Shown here one piece after another: positions 8,437 to 15,563 of a DNA stretch of 36,910 nucleotides. Numbering within the stretch: the first letter of the stretch is position 1; each line of letters opens with the position of its first letter. Below the pieces are notes generated by a model that saw only the letters and a list, made by a program, of their open reading frames with translations, ran no database searches and was not told where the DNA came from. The DNA comes from CALRQJ02 sp943370285 (lineage in GTDB: Bacteria > Bacteroidota > Bacteroidia > Chitinophagales > Chitinophagaceae), in contig CALRQJ020000021.1 in the NCBI GenBank assembly GCA_943370285.1, forward strand, positions 1 through 36,910, written 5' to 3'. Position numbers and translations under genes: made by a program.

Positions 8437-8476
8437 AATGGTATAAAGCCGCTTTATACGGCGGCTCCATACCATT
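8437..8476 (-). terminator. Hairpin downstream of pgk
   Basis: AATGGTAT pairs with ATACCATT (8 bp outer stem) and AGCCGC with GCGGCT (6 bp inner stem) around an 8-base loop. It begins 15 bases after the pgk stop in the minus-strand direction. The U-tract after it (TTTACTC) is weak, so it may act as a terminator or an mRNA-stabilising structure. Confidence 0.6.
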
Positions 8477-8491
8477 ATTAGCTCCAATCAA

Positions 8492-9691
8492 TTATTCAGT
8501 TACCGCGGCAATGCCCGGCAATACTTTTCCTTCGAAATATTCTAACATGGCGCCTCCGCCTGTAGACACATAACTCACTTTCTCATTAAATCCAAACTGG
8601 TTAACTGCTGCCACACTATCTCCACCGCCAACTAAAGTAAATGCACCATTTTGAGTACTTTCTGCTACTGCTACTGCAATAGCTTTCGTTCCTGCTTGAA
8701 ATTTTTCCATTTCAAAAACTCCCATCGGGCCATTCCAAAGTATGGTTTTTGAATTGCGAATCACTTCGCTGAAAATTCCTGCGGCTTTTGGTCCAATATC
8801 TAAGCCCATCCAACCGTCCGGTATGGCATCACTCGGACAAGTTTTTGTTTCAGCATCAGCAGCAAATTTGTTGGCGATAACAGAATCTTCCGGCAAATGA
8901 ATACTTACATTTTTTGCTTTGGCTTTTTCTAAAATTTCTAATGCAGTGCTGATTCTATCATCTTCGCATAAAGAGCTTCCAATTTGTCCGCCCCTTGCTT
9001 TCATAAAAGTATAGGCCATGCCACCTCCTATTATGATATCAGTAGCTCTTTCTAATAAGTTTTCGATGATGAGAATTTTATCAGATACTTTGGCTCCGCC
9101 GATGATAGCAGTAAATGGTTTTTCTGCTTTATGCAGCACTTGTTCTGCAGCTTTTACTTCGCCTTCCATTACCAAACCAAAAAAACGATTTTCGGGTTTA
9201 AAATATTTTGCAATAACAGCAGTAGAAGCATGGGCACGGTGAGCTGTACCAAAAGCATCATTCACCCAAACATCGCCTAATGCAGCTAGTTCGGCGGCAA
9301 ATGCTTCATCACCTTTTTCTTCTTCTTTATAAAACCGCAAATTTTCTAATAACAATACTTCGCCGGGTTTTAACATAGATGCGGTTAGTGCAGCTTGTTC
9401 GCCAATACAATCGTTGGCAAAAAAAACGGTTTTACCACCTAGTAATTTGCTGAGGTGTTGTACCAAGTGTTTAAGTGAAGATTTCTCTTCGGGCCCCTCT
9501 TTAGGTCTACCCAAATGGCTCATTAGAATTACGCTGCCGCCATCATTCAAAATTTTATTGATGGTTGGAATGGCCGCTCTCATTCGATTATCATCGCCAA
9601 TAGCAAAAGTTTGTTTATCAATTGGCACATTGAAATCTACTCTAATCAAAGCTTTTTGACCTGCGAAATTGTGTTGAAGGAACTTAGACAT
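8492..9691 (-). CDS. pgk: Phosphoglycerate kinase
   Basis: This is a 399-residue cytoplasmic enzyme that transfers phosphate from 1,3-bisphosphoglycerate to ADP in glycolysis. Family motifs are all present: IRVDFNVP near the N-terminus, LMSHLGRPK, LLLENLRFY, ACGxAHR-like DAFGTAHRAH, GGAKVSDKI, and the C-terminal nucleotide-binding GGGDSVAA and STGGGAMLEYFEG. Length matches the usual 390-400. I chose the ATG at 9691 (MSKFLQHNF) because it aligns with family starts; the frame is open nine codons further upstream. It lies downstream of gapA on the same strand, but a 238-base repeat-rich spacer separates them, so separate transcription or attenuation is likely. Confidence 0.97.
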   Translation of the reverse strand: MSKFLQHNFAGQKALIRVDFNVPIDKQTFAIGDDNRMRAAIPTINKILNDGGSVILMSHLGRPKEGPEEKSSLKHLVQHLSKLLGGKTVFFANDCIGEQAALTASMLKPGEVLLLENLRFYKEEEKGDEAFAAELAALGDVWVNDAFGTAHRAHASTAVIAKYFKPENRFFGLVMEGEVKAAEQVLHKAEKPFTAIIGGAKVSDKILIIENLLERATDIIIGGGMAYTFMKARGGQIGSSLCEDDRISTALEILEKAKAKNVSIHLPEDSVIANKFAADAETKTCPSDAIPDGWMGLDIGPKAAGIFSEVIRNSKTILWNGPMGVFEMEKFQAGTKAIAVAVAESTQNGAFTLVGGGDSVAAVNQFGFNEKVSYVSTGGGAMLEYFEGKVLPGIAAVTE

Positions 9692-9711
9692 AAATGAATA
9701 TTTTAAATGAA

Positions 9712-9910
9712 AAACCACAAAGAACGACTAGCATTTGCACCAAGTACACGAAGAAAAACTTAGTGACCTTTGTGTGCCGTACTTTGTGCCCTTTGTGGTT
9801 TCTGAATGTTGAAGATCTTGTTACCGTACAAGTGTCGAGACGTTTGCAGTCTCGATGGCGAATGAAAACTTCGTTATGCGACGCAACAATTGCTGAAAAA
9901 AAATCAGCTG
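9712..9910. repeat. Dispersed intergenic repeat (copy A) between gapA and pgk
   Basis: 9712-9801 is bounded by 11-bp inverted ends, AAACCACAAAG and CTTTGTGGTTT. Next come CTGAATGTTGAAG and GTACAAGTGTCGAGACG, related to module 2 of the two repeats near the aldehyde dehydrogenase genes, then TGCGACGCAACA at 9880-9892. No coding capacity is credible here. The order of modules matches copy B at 21783-21979. Confidence 0.7.
9835..9855. terminator. Hairpin TCGAGAC/GTCTCGA
   Basis: This 7-bp perfect inverted repeat around the loop GTTTGCA lies in the spacer downstream of gapA. There is no U-tract, so it is more like a REP-type palindrome than a strict rho-independent terminator. Confidence 0.45.
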
Positions 9911-9929
9911 CTGGTTACACTAAAAAATA

Positions 9930-10940
9930 TTAGCTAATCAAACCAGCAAAATATTTTACAGTACGAACCAACTGGCTTACATAGCTCATTTCATTATCGT
10001 ACCAACTTACGGTTTTAACCATTTGCGTATCGCCAACGGTCATTACTTTGGTTTGTGTAGCATCGAATAATGAACCGAAGTGAATGCCAATGATATCTGT
10101 ACTTACCAACTCATCTTCGGTATAACCAAAGCTTTCGTTGCTAGCGGCTTTCATCGCAGCATTGATTTCTTCTGTAGTTACTTTTGTACTAAGAATGGTT
10201 GTTAACTCTGTTAAGGAGCCGGTAATAGTTGGCACTCGTTGTGCACTACCATCTAATTTCCCTTTTAGTTCAGGCAATACTAGACCAATTGCTTTTGCTG
10301 CACCTGTACTGTTAGGTACAATATTTTGTGCTGCAGCCCTTGCTCTTCTTAAGTCGCCTTTTGGATGCGGTGCATCTAAAGTATTTTGATCGTTGGTATA
10401 AGCATGAATAGTTGTCATGATACCGGTTACAATACCGTATTTATCATTCAATACTTTAGCCATTGGAGCTAAGCAGTTAGTAGTACAAGAAGCACATGAA
10501 ATGATAGTTTCGCTACCATCAAGAATGGCATGATTCACATTATATACCACTGTCTTTAAATCTCCTGTAGCTGGCGCAGAAATAACTACTCTTTTAGCAC
10601 CGGCTGTAAGGTGAGCTTCGGCTTTAGCTTTATCGGTAAAGAAACCGGTGCTTTCGATGACAACATCTACACCATGGCTACCCCAAGGAATTTGAGCCGG
10701 ATCTTTTTGAGCATAAATTTTTACTGACTCACCATTCACAACAATTGAATCTTCGGTAGCAATAACTTCTGCATCAAAACGACCTTGTGCACTATCATAT
10801 TTTAGCAAATGAGCTAGGGTTTTAGGAGAGGTTAAATCGTTGATGGCTACTACATCAATCCCTTCCATATTATATATCTGACGGAATACCAAACGGCCAA
10901 TACGACCAAATCCATTAATAGCAACTTTTACAGTACTCAT
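9930..10940 (-). CDS. gapA: Glyceraldehyde-3-phosphate dehydrogenase, type I
   Basis: This 336-residue cytoplasmic enzyme oxidises glyceraldehyde-3-phosphate to 1,3-bisphosphoglycerate, feeding pgk next door. The N-terminal NAD-binding Rossmann motif NGFGRIGRL starts at residue 9. The catalytic motif SCASCTTNC places the active Cys at 152. HAYTNDQ, RRARAAAQNIVPNSTGAAKA and WYDNEMSY are the expected substrate and C-terminal motifs. Asp35 after the second strand suggests NAD+ preference. A -7 box TACCTTCG lies 35 bases upstream. The start ATG is the standard MSTVKVAINGFG. Confidence 0.98.
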   Translation of the reverse strand: MSTVKVAINGFGRIGRLVFRQIYNMEGIDVVAINDLTSPKTLAHLLKYDSAQGRFDAEVIATEDSIVVNGESVKIYAQKDPAQIPWGSHGVDVVIESTGFFTDKAKAEAHLTAGAKRVVISAPATGDLKTVVYNVNHAILDGSETIISCASCTTNCLAPMAKVLNDKYGIVTGIMTTIHAYTNDQNTLDAPHPKGDLRRARAAAQNIVPNSTGAAKAIGLVLPELKGKLDGSAQRVPTITGSLTELTTILSTKVTTEEINAAMKAASNESFGYTEDELVSTDIIGIHFGSLFDATQTKVMTVGDTQMVKTVSWYDNEMSYVSQLVRTVKYFAGLIS

Positions 10941-10974
10941 GATTAAGAATTTTACATTTTTTTAATAAGCACCG

Positions 10975-10982
10975 CGAAGGTA
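10975..10982 (-). promoter_or_regulatory. gapA: -7 box upstream of gapA
   Basis: On the minus strand this reads TACCTTCG, a TAnnTTCG form of the Bacteroidota -7 element, ending 35 bases before the gapA ATG. The same octamer precedes deoC at 20836. No clear TTTG -33 element is seen. Confidence 0.4.
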
Positions 10983-11125
10983 AACTTTTGCTATGAATTA
11001 ACCGTTGCGTAGCCGGAAAGAAACCGAAATGTTACCCATCAAACTTCTTAACAACGTTTCTTGTAGCTAAGATGAATTAGAAAATGTACTGAAAAAGCTT
11101 CTTTTTTGTGGCTACAACAAAAAAA

Positions 11126-11157
11126 TTTGGCTTTACAAGCCTAGGCTTCTATATTTG
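11126..11157 (+). promoter_or_regulatory. Promoter of the tRNA-Glu gene
   Basis: TTTG at 11126-11129 and TATATTTG at 11150-11157 are separated by 20 bases, an excellent fit to the Bacteroidota TTTG / TAnnTTTG promoter. Transcription would begin near 11164, about 11 bases before the mature tRNA 5' end. Confidence 0.75.
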
Positions 11158-11174
11158 CACTCCCAAAAACAAAC

Positions 11175-11246
11175 GGAGCGTTGGTCAAGGGGTTAAGACA
11201 CCTCCCTTTCACGGAGGAATCACGGGTTCGATTCCCGTACGCTCTA
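11175..11246 (+). tRNA. tRNA-Glu (anticodon UUC)
   Basis: The full cloverleaf can be drawn. The acceptor stem is GGAGCGT with ACGCTCT, and the D arm is GTC/GAC with an AAGGGGTTAA loop. The anticodon stem is CCTCC/GGAGG with loop CTTTCAC, giving anticodon TTC. The T arm is ACGGG-TTCGATT-CCCGT, with discriminator base A. No CCA is encoded. A strong promoter precedes it and a terminator hairpin follows within 10 bases, so it is a single-gene transcript. Confidence 0.97.
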
Positions 11247-11254
11247 CACACAAA

Positions 11255-11281
11255 AGCTACATTGAAAAATGTGGCTTTTTT
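11255..11281 (+). terminator. Rho-independent terminator of tRNA-Glu
   Basis: AGCTACATT pairs with AATGTGGCT (one G-U) around a GAAA loop, followed by a run of seven T. It sits just after the tRNA gene. Confidence 0.8.
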
Positions 11282-11351
11282 ATTGCCTAAATTTAATCTA
11301 TCCATCTTCGGCAGCTGTAAAAGTTATTTCGATACTTTGTCCATATGGCAT

Positions 11352-11381
11352 AAAAAAGACCAGAATTACTTCTGGTCTTTT
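11352..11381 (-). terminator. sucD: Terminator of sucD (possibly bidirectional)
   Basis: AAAGACCAGAA and TTCTGGTCTTT form a perfect 11-bp stem with a 4-base loop. On the minus strand it is followed by a T-run, which fits termination of sucD, whose stop is at 11404. On the plus strand only a short T-run follows. Confidence 0.8.
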
Positions 11382-11403
11382 AGTTATATCTAATAAATTG
11401 TAA

Positions 11404-12276
11404 TTACTTTTTTAAAACCGCAGCCATCGTTTTGCCAATATCTGCAGGGCTTGCCACTACATGAATACCACACTCGGCCATAATCTTCATTTTAGCAGCA
11501 GCGGTATCATCAGCTCCACCAACAATTGCTCCGGCATGACCCATACGACGACCCGGAGGGGCAGTTTGTCCGGCAATAAATCCTACCACAGGTTTTGTAC
11601 CATTTTCTTTTATCCAACGGGCAGCTTCTGCTTCCATGCTACCGCCAATTTCACCAATCATAATGATACCTTCCGTTGCAGGATCTTCCATCAACAATTT
11701 TACCGCATCTAAAGTAGGAGTTCCAATAATTGGATCTCCACCAATGCCAATAGCTGTAGTAATACCTAGACCCGCTTTTACGGCTTGGTCAGCAGCTTCG
11801 TACGTTAATGTACCAGATTTAGAAACAATACCAATGGTACCTTTCTTGAAAATAAAGCCAGGCATAATACCCACTTTAGCTTCTTCGGCAGTGATAACAC
11901 CCGGGCAATTAGGACCCACTAAACGGGTGGTTTTACCCTGCAAATAGTTTTTCACTTTCACCATATCTTGTACTGGAATTCCTTCTGTAATACACACTAC
12001 CAAAGCAATTCCGGCATCGGCTGCTTCCATAATGGCATCTGCAGCAAATGCAGGCGGAACAAAAATGATACTCACATCGGCACCCGTATTTTTTACGGCA
12101 TCAGCCACGGTATTAAATACCGGACGATCTAAATGCATGGTACCACCTTTGTTTGGGGTAACACCTCCAACTACATTAGTACCATATTCAATCATCTGCG
12201 TAGCATGAAAAGTACCTTCGGTGCCGGTAAAACCTTGCACTATTATTTTCGAATCTTTATTCACTAATACTGCCAT
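11404..12276 (-). CDS. sucD: Succinyl-CoA synthetase (ADP-forming), alpha subunit
   Basis: This is a 290-residue subunit of the TCA-cycle enzyme that interconverts succinyl-CoA and succinate with nucleotide phosphorylation. The N-terminal CoA-binding Rossmann domain contains VQGFTGTEGTFH and GGVTPNKGG. The ligase domain has GPNCPG, GIVSKSGTLTYE, and GRRMGHAGAI with the phosphorylated His at 247. Length equals the usual 290. The beta subunit (sucC) is not adjacent, so the two subunits are encoded apart here. A TATTTTTG -7 box lies 35 bases upstream, and a strong hairpin terminator follows. Confidence 0.98.
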   Translation of the reverse strand: MAVLVNKDSKIIVQGFTGTEGTFHATQMIEYGTNVVGGVTPNKGGTMHLDRPVFNTVADAVKNTGADVSIIFVPPAFAADAIMEAADAGIALVVCITEGIPVQDMVKVKNYLQGKTTRLVGPNCPGVITAEEAKVGIMPGFIFKKGTIGIVSKSGTLTYEAADQAVKAGLGITTAIGIGGDPIIGTPTLDAVKLLMEDPATEGIIMIGEIGGSMEAEAARWIKENGTKPVVGFIAGQTAPPGRRMGHAGAIVGGADDTAAAKMKIMAECGIHVVASPADIGKTMAAVLKK

Positions 12277-12310
12277 AACAACCGCTTTTTAGTTTTTTTG
12301 ATTTGTGGCG

Positions 12311-12318
12311 CAAAAATA
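12311..12318 (-). promoter_or_regulatory. sucD: -7 box upstream of sucD
   Basis: On the minus strand TATTTTTG matches TAnnTTTG exactly, 35 bases before the sucD ATG. No matching -33 element is evident. Confidence 0.4.
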
Positions 12319-12448
12319 GGGGAAAGGGTTTGTAGTTGGTAGCGTTTACCTGCATAAATGCCACTAAACAACCGCTATTTTAACGATAACGTTGCCGACA
12401 AGCATTGCCACTCGCTGCTATCTCCTGTTTTCAGTAGTTTTGCCCCGC

Positions 12449-14023
12449 ATGAAACCTATTGTTACTGCCTACCGTTTCAAAAACAGTCATTTTAATTGGC
12501 TGCTTGTACTACTTGTTGTATTGGTATTTGGCCGTCTTGGCGGAGCTCCCACATATATCTTAGATGAAGTAAAAAATGCTCAATGTGCCAGAGAAATGCT
12601 GGAAAGTGGTAATTGGATTGTACCGACTTTCAATGGTGAATTAAGAACCGACAAACCACCGCTACATTATTTTTTTATGATGCTGTCATACAAAATATTT
12701 GGCATTAACCCATTCGCTGCTCGTTTTTTCTCTGCCCTTATGGGAATATTAACAGTGATCATCACTTTTAGATTCACCAAACGACATACCAATGCACCAA
12801 CTGCTTTTTTCGCTGCTTTGGCATTGGTGGTATCCGCTCAATTCTTGTTTGAATTTCGCTTATCTGTTCCCGACCCCTATTTGATTTTCTTTATTGCACT
12901 AGCTACTTTTTCAGCATTTACCTATCTACAAGAAAACAAATTCGGCTACTTATTAATCGCAGCAACTGCATTTGGTTTGGCCATTTTAGCTAAAGGGCCT
13001 GTTGCTATTGCATTGCCCGGTTTGTGTTTATTGTTATGGGTGATTTGGAAAAAACAATGGAAAAGCATTTTTACCTGGAAAATATTGGTTGCCGCTGCGC
13101 CGATGTTGACCATTGCAATTCCTTGGTATTGGGCAGTTCACCAAGCTACGGATGGGGCTTGGACACAAGGTTTCTTCATAGATCATAACCTCAACCGTTT
13201 TTCCGACCCCCAAGAAGGGCACGGTGGTTTCTTCCTACTTACCATCATATTCATGGTGGTTGGCTTGTTACCATTTACTGCATTCATGGGTGAAATGGTA
13301 AAACAGCGTAAAGCCTTGTTCAGTAACGATTTGGTTAAATTTAGCGGAATAGTTGTCTTATGTTTTGGGGTGTTTTTTAGTTTGGCGAGTACTAAGTTGC
13401 CTAATTATCCCATGCCATGTTATCCGTTTGCTGCTATTATTTTGGGCCAATACATTCATTTGATGGTAAATGGTAATAACAAACTGAAAAACTACCCTTT
13501 TTATATTTTACTCTTCTTATTAATTGCAATACCTATTGCCGGATATTTTGCCATCAGCCAAGAAATAGAAACTGCAACCGTAGCTTGGGTGGCTCTACTT
13601 TTATTGATTGTTCCAATAGCTTTATTGATTGTCATTTTTTTGAAACGAAATTGGCCAACACATCAAACAATATTTGGCATATTGGCAGTTTACAGCTTGT
13701 TTAATGTGACGGGATTGCAGATTGTGTATCCCATCCTATACCATCAAAATCCGGTGAATAAAACCATCGAAAAGGTGAAACAATATCCCGATGTGTTTTC
13801 GTATCAAATCTTCAATTCGGCCTATCGATTTCAGCTCGATAAAAACATTAAAAAAACCTATCAATTAGATACTTTGCGAAAGTGGATTAATGAGTCGCCG
13901 AATTGTATCGTTATTTCAAGGGCAGAATACCTAGATAGCCTGAAAACACTGCCATTGAAAGAAATAGATCGTCGCCACGATATGTTTGAATTGCCCACTA
14001 CGCTATTAATGATTAAACAATGA
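12449..14023 (+). CDS. Glycosyltransferase family 39 membrane protein (ArnT-like)
   Basis: This is a 524-residue polytopic membrane protein with about 11-12 hydrophobic segments and a soluble C-terminal 90 residues. The N-terminal loop has LDEVKNAQCAREMLESG and TDKPPLHYF, the Asp-Glu and lysine-proline motifs of PMT/ArnT-type GT39 enzymes, which use a polyprenyl-phosphate sugar donor on the periplasmic side. The frame is open 19 codons upstream, but MKPIVTAYRF at 12449 is the likely start because a TAGTTTTG -7 box (12435-12442) sits just before it. The stop overlaps the PAP2 gene start (ATGA). A role in lipid A or glycan modification is plausible but inferred. Confidence 0.88.
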   Translation: MKPIVTAYRFKNSHFNWLLVLLVVLVFGRLGGAPTYILDEVKNAQCAREMLESGNWIVPTFNGELRTDKPPLHYFFMMLSYKIFGINPFAARFFSALMGILTVIITFRFTKRHTNAPTAFFAALALVVSAQFLFEFRLSVPDPYLIFFIALATFSAFTYLQENKFGYLLIAATAFGLAILAKGPVAIALPGLCLLLWVIWKKQWKSIFTWKILVAAAPMLTIAIPWYWAVHQATDGAWTQGFFIDHNLNRFSDPQEGHGGFFLLTIIFMVVGLLPFTAFMGEMVKQRKALFSNDLVKFSGIVVLCFGVFFSLASTKLPNYPMPCYPFAAIILGQYIHLMVNGNNKLKNYPFYILLFLLIAIPIAGYFAISQEIETATVAWVALLLLIVPIALLIVIFLKRNWPTHQTIFGILAVYSLFNVTGLQIVYPILYHQNPVNKTIEKVKQYPDVFSYQIFNSAYRFQLDKNIKKTYQLDTLRKWINESPNCIVISRAEYLDSLKTLPLKEIDRRHDMFELPTTLLMIKQ

Positions 14024-14652
14024 CCCAACTACAATTCAATACTATCTATAAACAAGCAGCAGCCTTGAGTTTGGCGTATGCCACAATACTGCTTGCGTGT
14101 AATTTTTATATAGGGAAAGATGCTTTTTTTTTATTGCTGAATGGTAACGGGGGAACACTAACCGATACTTTTTTTACGTACTACACCCACGCCGGTGACG
14201 GGTTGATTTGGGTGATTTGGTTGGGCTGTTTTATATACTTCAAACATCAAAAATTACTGCCATTTTTATTCTCAGCATTTTTGCTCACTACCCTATTTAC
14301 GCAAGTTTGTAAATACTTGATTGTACCCGATGCATTGAGGCCTATAAAAGCGATTGCAGATACCGCACAAATTCATCTGGTAGAAGGAATAACTAGACAC
14401 AGCACTGCAAGTTTCCCGTCGGGGCATACCGCAACAGGTTTTACTTTTTTTCTGATGTTATGCTTTTTCATTCCTAAAGGTTGGTGGTTATTGGTAGGCA
14501 GCATGTATGCTTTATTGGTGGGCTATTCCAGAGTGTATTTAGCACAACATTTTCCGGTTGATGTTGCAGCAGGAATCATTGTTGCCCTATTATCAGTAAC
14601 AGTTTCTGTTTATGTACAACAATGGTGGCAAAACCGCAACGGCAAACACTAA
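14020..14652 (+). CDS. PAP2 superfamily membrane phosphatase
   Basis: This is a 210-residue protein with about five to six membrane helices and the three-part PAP2 catalytic signature. The parts are Lys followed by IVPDALRP, then PSGHTA, then SRVYLAQHFPVDV. These enzymes remove phosphate from lipid phosphates such as undecaprenyl pyrophosphate or lipid A. The ATG lies inside the stop of the GT39 gene, a four-base overlap, so the two are translated together. That pairing would fit dephosphorylation of lipid A coupled to sugar addition, or recycling of the carrier lipid used by the GT39 enzyme. The exact substrate cannot be read from sequence. The gene converges on and overlaps by four bases the next lipoprotein gene. 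Confidence 0.93.
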   Translation: MTQLQFNTIYKQAAALSLAYATILLACNFYIGKDAFFLLLNGNGGTLTDTFFTYYTHAGDGLIWVIWLGCFIYFKHQKLLPFLFSAFLLTTLFTQVCKYLIVPDALRPIKAIADTAQIHLVEGITRHSTASFPSGHTATGFTFFLMLCFFIPKGWWLLVGSMYALLVGYSRVYLAQHFPVDVAAGIIVALLSVTVSVYVQQWWQNRNGKH

Positions 14653-15371
14653 TCTACCAATTGCAAGGTTCGTTTTTTCAACGCATAGTGTATTTCTAAT
14701 TCACCACCTTCTGATGTAGCTTGAGCTAATTTTTTATTGACAGTACGATTTATAGTAACTGTTACAGGACCATTGGCTAATTCTGATAAATCAGCACCAG
14801 CAATTACAATTTTACCATTGTAGATGATATACTTTTTGTCCAAATCATTAGTGGCTGATGCTGTATCACTAATTGCCACATCAACCTCAGTTGCATTCGC
14901 CAATCCATCAATCAGCAACGAATCTCCATTTCTAGACAAGGTATTGGCATTATTTCCCCAAGCAAAGGGTTCAAAAACAAAGCCATTTTGATATTTTTTA
15001 TTGTTGAAACCGGTAAATACAATCTGATGATTTCCGGCAAAGCCGTTTACAGCCTTATTCAACCTATAATATGCACCTAAATTTTCAGCGCTATCAACCG
15101 GCAGTTGTTCCCCATCTAAACTTACTGCTGACGGGCTAGTCAGCACCAAAGTAGTTCCCTTATTTCCGGCAAATCTAAACTGAGCTTGAAAGCTTACACT
15201 ATCATACCCTTCTTCAAAATAAACTTCGTAACTACTGTACACGGTTTCGGGATTGACGTCTTTAATATCACCAATCTCACTACTAGCACAACTGCTGAAA
15301 CAAGCAATGGTAACTATGGCAAAGGATAGCTGTAAGTATCTCATCATCATTTTTTTATTAATAGCATTCAT
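14649..15371 (-). CDS. Hypothetical lipoprotein
   Basis: This is a 240-residue protein whose N-terminus carries a lipoprotein signal with lipobox FSSC (Cys28), or shorter if the start is at the MMM run near residue 8. The mature protein is acidic and predicted mostly beta-strand (FQAQFRFAGNKGTTLVL, VTVTINRTVNK, LEIHYALKKR). It shows no enzyme motif and no family I recognise. It looks like a beta-sandwich periplasmic or outer-membrane anchored protein. It is convergent with the PAP2 gene, and its promoter would lie in the spacer shared with secA. Confidence 0.78.
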   Translation of the reverse strand: MNAINKKMMMRYLQLSFAIVTIACFSSCASSEIGDIKDVNPETVYSSYEVYFEEGYDSVSFQAQFRFAGNKGTTLVLTSPSAVSLDGEQLPVDSAENLGAYYRLNKAVNGFAGNHQIVFTGFNNKKYQNGFVFEPFAWGNNANTLSRNGDSLLIDGLANATEVDVAISDTASATNDLDKKYIIYNGKIVIAGADLSELANGPVTVTINRTVNKKLAQATSEGGELEIHYALKKRTLQLVD

Positions 15372-15469
15372 CCGCTCAAAGTTGGTTAAGAAAATGGTAA
15401 AAAATCAGCCCCAAAAAACAGTTCATCAAAACAAAAAATGGATTAGAGCGGAATAATTACCTTTGAGCC

Positions 15470-15515
15470 CCTGTCAAAATGGCTATAATCGATTTATAGC
15501 ACTTTATTTGACAGG
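15470..15515. promoter_or_regulatory. secA: Nested palindrome upstream of secA
   Basis: CCTGTCAAA (15470-15478) is the inverted repeat of TTTGACAGG (15507-15515). Inside it GCTATAA and TTTATAGC (15482-15500) form a near-palindrome around TCGA. The whole lies 49 bases before the secA ATG, and part of it could also serve as promoter (TATAAT at 15484). It could be an operator or a leader-RNA hairpin for secA. Confidence 0.5.
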
Positions 15516-15563
15516 CAAAAGTCTTTATTAATCAAGGAAACGACAATACCCAATTACACTGAT

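Noticed and set aside
9694..9933. Plus-strand ORF in the gapA-pgk spacer.
   Set aside because: It lies wholly within the dispersed repeat and has no protein-like composition.
11175..11246. tRNA-Glu as an integration site for a mobile element.
   Set aside because: No integrase gene, no downstream copy of the tRNA 3' end, and the neighbouring genes are core metabolism.
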